Positions 1 through 5,013 of a stretch of DNA of 5,013 nt are shown here, in pieces (positions within the stretch are counted from its first letter, which is position 1; every line of letters begins with the position of its first letter). Source of the stretch: Anaerolineae bacterium (lineage in GTDB: Bacteria > Chloroflexota > Anaerolineae > Aggregatilineales > Aggregatilineaceae); assembly GCA_020848665.1 (NCBI GenBank), contig JADLHR010000083.1, positions 1 to 5,013 on the forward strand, read 5' to 3'. Position numbers and translations under genes: made by a program. The notes below the pieces were generated by a model. It ran no database searches. It worked only from the letters and a program-made list of their open reading frames with translations, and was not told the DNA's origin.

Positions 1-1374
1 CCGCACGATAAGGTTCGCGCGCTGCTGCTGGAAGTCAAGCGTAACAGTCGCGGCCCGCAGATCGTGGTCAGTCGTGCGCACAAGCTGATGCTGCGCCGCC
101 TGCTGGAGTATGAAGTCCCGGAAATCTACAACGGGCAGGTCGAGATCAAGAACATCGCGCGCGAGGCGGGGCACCGCTCGAAGGTCGCCGTCGCCGCCTT
201 GCAGGAGGGCGTGGACCCGGTCGGGGCGTGCGTCGGGATGCGCGGCATCCGCATTCAGAACATCGTCAAAGAGCTGAGCGACGAGAAGATCGACGTAATC
301 GAGTGGAATCCGGACCCGGCGATCTTCATCGGCAAGGCGCTCAGCCCGGCGCGGGTCAGCGATATGCTGCTTGAGGAGGACCTCGACACGGGCCGCACCG
401 CGACCGTGATCGTGCCCGACGATCAGCTTTCGCTGGCGATCGGGCGCGAAGGGCAGAACGCGCGCCTGGCCGCCAAGCTGACCGGCTGGCGGATCGACAT
501 CAAGAGCGTGTCCGAGGCGGTCATGGAAGCGTTCGACCGGCTCGAACAGCCGCCGCTGAATGCGCTGTACGAGGAAGAGCCGGCGCTGATCGCCGAGGTA
601 ACGCGCATTGTTGAGAAGAAGCGCGCCAACCGCCCGATCCCGCCGGAGGAATACAAGACGCTAACCGAGTTTGTCAGGGTCGCCGAGCGCCGGTTGCTCG
701 GCGTGCGAGAGGAGTCGCGCTCTGAGCGCCGGTCGGCGATGGAGATCGTGCGCCTGGTCGTGCCAGAGCACGCCTTCCAGATGGAGCTGGAAGAGCTGGA
801 GCTGGACGAGGACATCACCCGCGCGCTCAGCCGCGTGGCGAATGTTGGCGAGCTGATGATGCGGATGCTGTCCGACGAAGAAGGGCTGGCCCGCCTGCTG
901 AAACAGGGCGGGGCTGCCGAGGACGCGATGGACGCGATCCGCTACGCGCTCGACGACCTGGTGATTCTCCAGCCGTCGGTCGAGGCGGAGGCCGAGCCGG
1001 AGAAGGCCGGAGTTGCCGCGTCAGAAGCCGAGTTCGAGGAAGAAGTCGAGGCCGGAGCGGAAGTCGCCGCCGGGCTGACGCAATCCGAGCCGGCTTCGAT
1101 CTTCGATGAAGACGCGGTGCTGCCACCGGCTTTTGTCGAGCCGGAGCCAGCCTCGGCGGTGGGCGAGGACGAGCAGCCGCGCCGCAAGGAGAAGCCGCTG
1201 CGCCATGTGGCGGCGGTCGAGGAGCCGGAGCCGGAGATGGACGAGGTCGAGCGCCGGCGCCAGGCGAAGAAGAAGCGCACGCAGCTTGTTTTCGACGAGG
1301 ATCGCGGCGAAGTTGTGGCGCGACGCCGCCGCAAAGGCAGCCGCCAGCGCAACGAGTGGGACGAGCAGGAATAG
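1..1374 (+). CDS. nusA: Transcription termination/antitermination factor NusA, 5'-truncated by window edge
   Basis: NusA binds RNA polymerase and nascent RNA in the cytoplasm and modulates pausing, termination and antitermination. Frame 1 is open from the first base, so the gene begins before the window; a GTG at 64 is internal, because the preceding 21 codons already match the end of the NusA S1 domain (RGPQI, then SRAH). The 457 visible codons hold the family signature EVPEIYNG (about codons 38-45), KH1 with DPVGACVGMRG (GMRG loop at codons 79-82) and KH2 with LAIGREGQNARLA (GREG at 148-151). A helical region follows at about codons 171-321; its last part (263-321) faintly resembles the helix-hairpin-helix repeats at the C-terminus of some NusA proteins. 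Then comes a long E/P/A-rich, probably disordered stretch (about 326-415) and a basic tail (about 418-452). The RNA polymerase-binding N-terminal domain and most of S1 lie outside the window. The identity is secure; the repeat-like assignment is tentative. Confidence 0.97.
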   Translation, partial: PHDKVRALLLEVKRNSRGPQIVVSRAHKLMLRRLLEYEVPEIYNGQVEIKNIAREAGHRSKVAVAALQEGVDPVGACVGMRGIRIQNIVKELSDEKIDVIEWNPDPAIFIGKALSPARVSDMLLEEDLDTGRTATVIVPDDQLSLAIGREGQNARLAAKLTGWRIDIKSVSEAVMEAFDRLEQPPLNALYEEEPALIAEVTRIVEKKRANRPIPPEEYKTLTEFVRVAERRLLGVREESRSERRSAMEIVRLVVPEHAFQMELEELELDEDITRALSRVANVGELMMRMLSDEEGLARLLKQGGAAEDAMDAIRYALDDLVILQPSVEAEAEPEKAGVAASEAEFEEEVEAGAEVAAGLTQSEPASIFDEDAVLPPAFVEPEPASAVGEDEQPRRKEKPLRHVAAVEEPEPEMDEVERRRQAKKKRTQLVFDEDRGEVVARRRRKGSRQRNEWDEQE

Positions 1375-1383
1375 CGGCGCTCG

Positions 1384-1680
1384 ATGGCGCGACAAGTCGC
1401 TCAGCCCCAGCGCCGGCGGCATGTTCCGCAGCGTAGCTGCGTCGTGTGCCGCACGACGGCGGATAAACGCAGCCTGACCCGCCTGGTCCGCACGCCGGAT
1501 GAAGGCGTACAGATCGACCTGACCGGCAAGCGCAGCGGGCGCGGCGCGTACCTGTGTGATCAGGCGACGTGCTGGGATCGGGCGCTCGCCGGAGAGGCGC
1601 TGGCGCAGGCACTGCGCACAACGCTGACCGACGCGGATCGCGAGCGGATCCGCGCCGCGCGCCCGCCCGAACAATCCTGA
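1384..1680 (+). CDS. ylxR: YlxR-family (DUF448) small nucleic-acid-binding protein
   Basis: This 98-residue protein has the YlxR fold signature: R-S-C-V-V-C at residues 17-22, KR-LTRLVR at 28-36, then a D-L-T-G-K stretch and GRGAYLC at 52-58. YlxR proteins are predicted RNA binders and are almost always encoded between nusA and infB, as here; their molecular role is still poorly defined. Four cysteines (19, 22, 58, 63) form a CxxC plus CxxxxC arrangement that could hold a metal; this is inference. The N-terminus is rich in Arg and Gln, consistent with nucleic-acid contact. The ATG lies 9 bases after the nusA stop. AGGAA at 1367-1371, overlapping the end of nusA, gives a weak, slightly distant ribosome site, so translation is probably coupled to nusA. 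The ylxQ (L7Ae-like) gene that follows ylxR in Firmicutes is absent. Confidence 0.93.
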   Translation: MARQVAQPQRRRHVPQRSCVVCRTTADKRSLTRLVRTPDEGVQIDLTGKRSGRGAYLCDQATCWDRALAGEALAQALRTTLTDADRERIRAARPPEQS

Positions 1681-1828
1681 TTGCGGCGCGCATTCACACA
1701 ACTGGGTCCGGCGCTCCCGAACCGCCGCGGCGGAGCGCTGCGCCCAAGCATACACAATCGAACCCTGTTCAACCAGGAAAGGAGGTTCGCGGCGTCTGTC
1801 GCCATCAGACGGCAGAGTCGCTGATCCT
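1681..1828 (+). promoter_or_regulatory. Structured 148-base leader between ylxR and infB
   Basis: No gene is convincing in this gap. It holds three readable structures. The first is a hairpin at 1709-1740 (GGCGCTCC-like arm against GGAGCGCT-like arm, 9 pairs including one G·T, with a small inner CCG/CGG stem), not followed by T residues. The second is a potential stem CGAACC (1759-1764) with GGTTCG (1784-1789), which would pair part of the strong Shine-Dalgarno. The third is a hairpin CGTCTG (1793-1798) with CAGACG (1806-1811) and a 7-base loop. I found no convincing -35/-10 pair, so infB is probably read from upstream. A regulatory role is inferred from the structures and is not shown by homology to any known riboswitch. 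Confidence 0.45.
1778..1786 (+). promoter_or_regulatory. Strong Shine-Dalgarno far upstream of infB
   Basis: AAAGGAGGT is close to a full match to the 16S rRNA 3' end. The infB ATG begins 42 bases after it, far beyond the usual 5-10. No ATG, GTG or TTG occurs at a normal distance in any frame. The only candidate is a CTG at 1796, which is in frame with infB and would add 11 residues. If the 1793-1811 hairpin forms and is extended by GCG (1789-1791) with CGC (1819-1821), only 9 unpaired bases remain between this site and the ATG. Confidence 0.6.
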
Positions 1829-3616
1829 ATGGCAAAAGAGAGACAAATCCTCGAAATACCTGACTATCTTACGGTGCGCGATCTGGCCGATTTGATGGAC
1901 GCCAGCCCGATTGAGGTGATGAAGGAACTCATCAGCAACGGGATCATGGCGACTATCAACCAGCAGATCGATTACGATACGGCGGCGATTGTAGCCGACG
2001 GTATGGGCTACGAGCCGCAGCCGGTGCGCGCGCCTGAGCCGTCGCGCGAGGAAGAAGAAGCCGCGCGGCCTGCCTGGCGCAAGCTCTATTCCGGCGAGGA
2101 CCCGAGCAAGCTTCAGCGCCGCCCGCCGGTGGTGACGGTGCTCGGCCACGTCGATCACGGCAAGACTTCGCTGCTCGACGCCATCCGCGAAGCGCACGTG
2201 ACCGAATCCGAGGCAGGAGGCATCACCCAGCATATCGGCGCCTATCAGGTCGAGTTGAATGGACGGGTGATTACCTTCCTCGACACGCCGGGCCACGAGG
2301 CGTTCACCGCTATGCGCTCGCGCGGGGCGCAGGGCGCGGACATTGCGGTGCTGGTGGTCGCGGCAGACGACGGCGTGATGCCAACCACGCGCGAGGCTGT
2401 CGCCCACGCACGCGCGGCGCGTGTCCCGATCGTGGTCGCGCTCAACAAGATCGACCGCCCGACCGCCAACCCCGAGCGCGTCAAGCAGCAGCTTGCCGAC
2501 CTCGACCTGAAGACCGACGAGTGGGGCGGCGATACGCTGGTTGTGCCGGTCAGCGCGATCACACGGCAGGGCATCGATGACCTGCTGGAAGCGATCCTGC
2601 TGGTCGCGGACGAAACGGAGATTTTTGCTAATCCGGCCCAGCCCGCTGCCGGGACGGTGCTCGAAGGCCGGATGGCGAGCGGGCGCGGCCCGGTTGCCAC
2701 GCTGCTGGTGCAGAATGGCACGCTGCGGACCGGCGATGTGGTTATCGCGGGGCTGGCATCAGGGCGCGTCAAGGGGATGTTTGACCAGTCCGGCAAGACA
2801 ATCAAAGAAGCCGGGCCGTCGCAGCCGGTGACGATCATGGGCCTGGACGAGCCACCGCACGCCGGGGATATGTTCAGCGCGGTCAAGAGCGTCAAGGAAG
2901 CGCGCGCGCTCGTCGAAGAGCACCGCATGGAGCATGCTGCCACCAAGGTGCGTCCGCCGCAGGCGGTTACGCTGGAAGATATCTTCAGCCGCTTCCTGGC
3001 GGGCGAGGCCAAAGAGCTGCTGCTGATCATCAAGGTCGATGTCTTTGGGTCGCTGGAGCCGGTTGTGAACTCCGTTCAGGACATCAAAGAGGGCGATCTG
3101 AAAGTGCGCGTGCTGCATGCCGACGTAGGCGACATCACCGAGAACGACGTGAACCTGGCGAGCGCATCCGACGCCGTGATCATCGGCTTCAATGTCGAGG
3201 CCGACTCGGCGGCGCAGCGCGTCGCGGAATCGGTCGGCGTCGAGATTCGCACCTACAACATCATCTACAAGCTGATCGAAAGCGTCGAACTGGCGCTGAA
3301 AGGTATGTTGGAGCCGGTCTACGAAGACAGGACGGTTGGCGTAGCCGAAGTGCGCCGCGTGATCCGCCTGCCGCGCCTGGGCAACATTGCCGGGTCGTAT
3401 GTGCTGGAAGGGACTGCCCGGCGCAACGCCAAGGCGCGCGTCGTGCGCGGCGGTCAGACCATCCACGAGAGCGCCAACATCAGCAGCCTGAAACGCTTTG
3501 ACGAAGATGTGCGCGAGGTTCGCACCGATTTCGAGTGCGGAATCCGCCTGTCTAACTTTGACGCGTTTGAAGAGGGGGACCGCATCGAGTTCTACGTGCG
3601 CGAGCGGGTGAACTAG
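1829..3616 (+). CDS. infB: Translation initiation factor IF-2
   Basis: IF-2 is the ribosome-dependent GTPase that brings fMet-tRNA to the 30S subunit and promotes 50S joining. The 595-residue product is a short form without the very long N-terminal extension of E. coli IF-2. It has an IF2_N domain (about 1-60, with TVRDLADLMDASPIEVMKEL), a charged linker (61-97), and a G domain with G1 GHVDHGKT (106-113), G2 GGITQHIGAY (130-139), G3 DTPGHEAF (152-159), G4 NKID (206-209) and G5 SAI (242-244). A beta-barrel domain II (about 270-375), domain III (about 385-495) and the fMet-tRNA-binding C2 domain (about 500-595) follow. All GTPase motifs are intact. In C2 the usual Cys of GxIAGC is Ser (523), and the Lys after KRF is Asp (558); Glu569-Cys570-Gly571 is kept. 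The ATG at 1829 fits the usual N-terminus of the family. No strong ribosome site sits directly before it, and the good one is 42 bases upstream. A terminator-like hairpin follows the stop. Confidence 0.98.
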   Translation: MAKERQILEIPDYLTVRDLADLMDASPIEVMKELISNGIMATINQQIDYDTAAIVADGMGYEPQPVRAPEPSREEEEAARPAWRKLYSGEDPSKLQRRPPVVTVLGHVDHGKTSLLDAIREAHVTESEAGGITQHIGAYQVELNGRVITFLDTPGHEAFTAMRSRGAQGADIAVLVVAADDGVMPTTREAVAHARAARVPIVVALNKIDRPTANPERVKQQLADLDLKTDEWGGDTLVVPVSAITRQGIDDLLEAILLVADETEIFANPAQPAAGTVLEGRMASGRGPVATLLVQNGTLRTGDVVIAGLASGRVKGMFDQSGKTIKEAGPSQPVTIMGLDEPPHAGDMFSAVKSVKEARALVEEHRMEHAATKVRPPQAVTLEDIFSRFLAGEAKELLLIIKVDVFGSLEPVVNSVQDIKEGDLKVRVLHADVGDITENDVNLASASDAVIIGFNVEADSAAQRVAESVGVEIRTYNIIYKLIESVELALKGMLEPVYEDRTVGVAEVRRVIRLPRLGNIAGSYVLEGTARRNAKARVVRGGQTIHESANISSLKRFDEDVREVRTDFECGIRLSNFDAFEEGDRIEFYVRERVN

Positions 3617-3654
3617 CAAACGCCGCCGCTCTGGCGGAGAGGCAGCGTCCAGAA

Positions 3655-3702
3655 GCGAGCCAGGAGCAGATTGGGTTTCCTGGCTCGCGTGCTGTTTGTC
3701 TC
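3655..3702 (+). terminator. Probable intrinsic terminator after infB
   Basis: An 11-base-pair perfect stem, GCGAGCCAGGA (3655-3665) with TCCTGGCTCGC (3678-3688), encloses a 12-base loop. It is followed by GTGCTGTTTGTCTCTT, which is T-rich but not a pure T run. It lies 38 bases after the infB stop and before a promoter-like pair. A smaller hairpin, CCGCC/GGCGG at 3623-3637, precedes it. Termination is likely but may be partial, given the interrupted T-tract. Confidence 0.7.
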
Positions 3703-3733
3703 TTACACCTCTCCGGCGAGGCGCATCCGGTCG

Positions 3734-3762
3734 TTGGCAGCCGGGTGGCCGCAGTGTACATT
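3734..3762 (+). promoter_or_regulatory. Probable housekeeping sigma promoter for rbfA
   Basis: TTGGCA (3734-3739, five of six to TTGACA) and TACATT (3757-3762, four of six to TATAAT) are separated by exactly 17 bases. The predicted start of transcription is near 3768-3770, leaving a leader of roughly 27 bases that contains the rbfA ribosome site. The -10 region is an AT-rich island in an otherwise GC-rich gap, and it lies just after the terminator-like hairpin, which strengthens the call. There is no extended -10 TG motif. Confidence 0.55.
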
Positions 3763-3783
3763 CTAGAGTAGGCAGCCCCAGGC

Positions 3784-3789
3784 AAAGGA
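3784..3789 (+). promoter_or_regulatory. rbfA ribosome binding site
   Basis: AAAGGA lies 6 bases before the ATG at 3796, which supports that start. Its normal spacing contrasts with the displaced site of infB. Confidence 0.75.
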
Positions 3790-3795
3790 CAGACC

Positions 3796-4164
3796 ATGAC
3801 GATCAAACAACAGCGGGTCGCGACGCTGATCCGCAATATCCTCAGCACGCTGCTGATGACCGAGGTGACTGATCCGGCGCTGGAAAGCGTGACCGTCACC
3901 GATGTGAAGATCGACCGCGAGTTCGAGTACGCCGATGTGTACGTCTACGCGCTGGATGATCAGGCCGAGGTGATGGCGGGGCTGGCGCGTGCCAACGGGT
4001 ATCTGCGCCGCGAGCTGGCGCAGCGTATCCGCCTGCGGAACGTGCCGGTGCTGCATTTTCACTGGGACGTGACGATGGAGCGCGGCGAGCGCATTGACAG
4101 CCTGCTCCAATCGCTCGATCTGCCACCTGAGCCTGCGCCCGAAACCCAGGAGGACCAAGAGTAA
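3796..4164 (+). CDS. rbfA: 30S ribosome-binding factor RbfA
   Basis: RbfA is a small single-KH-domain protein that binds the immature 30S subunit near the 5' end helix of 16S rRNA and helps its late maturation, notably in the cold. The 122-residue product has the family pattern. An N-terminal helix (RVATLIRNILSTLL, 7-20) is followed by TEVTDPALESVTVTDVKIDREFEYADVYV (22-50), the AxG-type kink ANG (66-68) that replaces the GxxG of ordinary KH domains, LRRELAQRIRLRNVPVLHF (70-88) and a conserved Asp in HWD (91). The C-terminus (about 109-122) is a short acidic, Pro-rich tail. Length is typical. The gene is preceded by its own ribosome site and a probable promoter, and its stop is one base from the start of the next gene, so the two are likely cotranscribed and translationally coupled. 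Confidence 0.95.
   Translation: MTIKQQRVATLIRNILSTLLMTEVTDPALESVTVTDVKIDREFEYADVYVYALDDQAEVMAGLARANGYLRRELAQRIRLRNVPVLHFHWDVTMERGERIDSLLQSLDLPPEPAPETQEDQE
4148..4153 (+). promoter_or_regulatory. Ribosome site for the DHH gene inside rbfA
   Basis: AGGAGG lies within the last codons of rbfA, 12 bases before the ATG at 4166 and 18 before the alternative ATG at 4172. This favours 4166. The position suggests that ribosomes finishing rbfA can re-initiate on the next gene. Confidence 0.6.
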
Positions 4165-4165
4165 G

Positions 4166-5013
4166 ATGCCGATGGACTGGGCCGAAGCAGATGCGCTGGT
4201 CGCTCGCGCGCAGTGCGTGCTGATCGTGACGCATGTCGGGCCGGATGGCGACGCAATCGGCTCACTGCTGGGGCTGGCGAGCGCGCTGCGCGGCATGGGC
4301 AAGACGGTGATCACGGCGGTTGACGAGGGCGTGCCGCCCGATCTGCGCTTCATTCCCGGTGCGGACAACGTGCGCGCCGCGCTGGATCACGCCGCCGTAG
4401 GCAGGATAGACCTCTGCATCGCGGTGGACTGCGGCGACGAGCGCCGGATGGGCGCGGTCGGGCAGGTCGCGCGGCAGACCGGCCGCCCGCTGATCAATCT
4501 CGATCACCACGCAACTAACACGTATTTTGGCGACGCCAACCTGGTCGATCCGGCGACTGTCGCCGCCGCCGAAGGCGTGCTGGACTGGCTCGACACCATG
4601 CAAGCGCCGGTTGACGGCGTAACCGCCTTCTGTTTGCTGACCGGGCTGGTTACCGACACGCTGTGCTTCCGGACCGACAACGTGACCGCGCAGACGCTGG
4701 GCAAGGCGCAGCGCCTGATGGCGCTCGGCGCGCCGCTGTCTGAGATCGTGCAGCGCACTGTCAGCCGCAAGACCTACGCCGGGCTGCGACTCTGGCAGGC
4801 GGCTTTTCCGGGCGTCAAGCTGGACGAGCACGTGATCTGGGCGGTGATCACGCGCGAGATGTTCCGCCAGTCCGGGTTCGAAGGGACCGACGACGATGGC
4901 CTGGTGAGCACGCTGGTCCAGGTTGAGGAGGCGTACATTTCCGCCGTGTTTCGTGAGCTGCCGAACGGCGCGGTCGAGATCGGGCTGCGCGCTGTGCCCG
5001 GCTTCGACACGTC
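4166..5013 (+). CDS. nrnA: DHH/DHHA1-family phosphoesterase, NrnA-like (oligoribonuclease / pAp phosphatase), 3'-truncated by window edge
   Basis: The frame is open from the ATG at 4166 to the window end (282 codons plus 2 bases), so the C-terminus is missing. DHH motifs are visible in order: THVGPDGDAIGS (22-33) with metal-binding His23, Asp27 and Asp29; VDCGDERRMG (87-96) with Asp88; LDHHATN (112-118), the DHH triad at 113-115; and TGLVTDTLCF (159-168) with Asp164. All expected Mn-binding acidic and His residues are present. The beginning of the DHHA1 substrate domain is seen at STLVQVEEAYISAVF and the following VEIGLRAVPG; its GG-containing end lies outside. Relatives of this NrnA type degrade 2-5-nucleotide RNAs and dephosphorylate pAp, and some act on pApA from c-di-AMP turnover. 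The exact substrate cannot be read from sequence, so the symbol is by family. The position after rbfA is a common gene order. A second ATG at 4172 would shorten the product by only two residues. Confidence 0.88.
   Translation, partial: MPMDWAEADALVARAQCVLIVTHVGPDGDAIGSLLGLASALRGMGKTVITAVDEGVPPDLRFIPGADNVRAALDHAAVGRIDLCIAVDCGDERRMGAVGQVARQTGRPLINLDHHATNTYFGDANLVDPATVAAAEGVLDWLDTMQAPVDGVTAFCLLTGLVTDTLCFRTDNVTAQTLGKAQRLMALGAPLSEIVQRTVSRKTYAGLRLWQAAFPGVKLDEHVIWAVITREMFRQSGFEGTDDDGLVSTLVQVEEAYISAVFRELPNGAVEIGLRAVPGFDT

Noticed and set aside
64..66. GTG as the nusA start
   Set aside because: The 21 codons before it are open and match the end of the NusA S1 domain, so the gene starts upstream of the window.
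423..818. - strand open frame beginning with a run of serines
   Set aside because: The serine run is the complement of Glu/Leu/Asp codons in NusA (EELEELELDED); it is a frame artefact, not a repeat protein.
827..1755. Long open frames on the - strand across the 3' part of nusA and ylxR
   Set aside because: They are composition shadows of GC-rich genes: Arg/Ala/Pro/Ser-rich translations with no recognisable domain, fully opposite well-identified nusA and ylxR.
1569..1895. + strand open frame bridging ylxR and infB
   Set aside because: It overlaps both genes out of frame, has no ribosome site at its start and no recognisable sequence; the displaced Shine-Dalgarno at 1778 lies inside it, not before it.
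2759..3619. 286-codon open frame on the - strand opposite infB
   Set aside because: It lies fully antisense to conserved IF-2 domains; its His/Asp/Arg-rich translation mirrors infB codons and matches no family.
3636..3714. Long-range complement GGAGAGG (3636-3642) with CCTCTCC (3708-3714) around the terminator hairpin
   Set aside because: Seven bases over a 65-base span are expected by chance in GC-rich DNA, and no further pairs extend it.
3736..3777. Direct repeat GGCAGCC at 3736-3742 and 3771-3777 flanking the -10 region
   Set aside because: It is only seven bases, has no dyad symmetry, and is not tied to a known regulator site; it is too weak to call an operator.

Overview
The window is a GC-rich piece of bacterial chromosome with strongly G/C-ending codons. 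It carries the classic nusA–infB translation/transcription cluster, all on the + strand: the 3' part of nusA, ylxR, infB, rbfA, and the 5' part of a DHH-family phosphoesterase (nrnA-like). There are no rRNA or tRNA genes, mobile elements or CRISPR repeats. Several features fit a Chloroflexota (green non-sulfur) bacterium: the short 595-residue IF-2, ylxR directly preceding infB without a ylxQ gene, and a NusA with a long acidic C-terminal extension ending in a basic tail. This phylum call is inferred from gene content and protein style, not from a database search; other high-GC deep-branching bacteria are possible.

Layout. Positions 1-1374 are nusA, entering from the left in frame 1 with the end of its S1 domain, both KH domains and a C-terminal extension. 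ylxR (1384-1680) follows after 9 bases. A 148-base gap (1681-1828) then holds a structured leader for infB. It has a GC-rich hairpin without a T-tract, a near-perfect Shine-Dalgarno that lies oddly far (42 bases) from the infB ATG, and a hairpin between that site and the ATG. infB covers 1829-3616. A 179-base gap (3617-3795) contains a strong hairpin that looks like an intrinsic terminator, then a good -35/-10 pair with 17-base spacing. rbfA (3796-4164) therefore probably has its own promoter. The DHH gene starts one base after the rbfA stop (4166) and runs off the right edge.

How the genes work together. NusA controls RNA polymerase pausing and termination. YlxR is a small nucleic-acid-binding protein usually encoded beside it. 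IF-2 is the GTPase that places initiator tRNA on the ribosome. RbfA matures the 30S subunit. The DHH enzyme probably degrades very short RNAs or dephosphorylates pAp. I see no new gene system. The most notable signals are regulatory: the remote Shine-Dalgarno and hairpins before infB, and the terminator/promoter break that appears to split the cluster into nusA-ylxR-infB and rbfA-nrnA.
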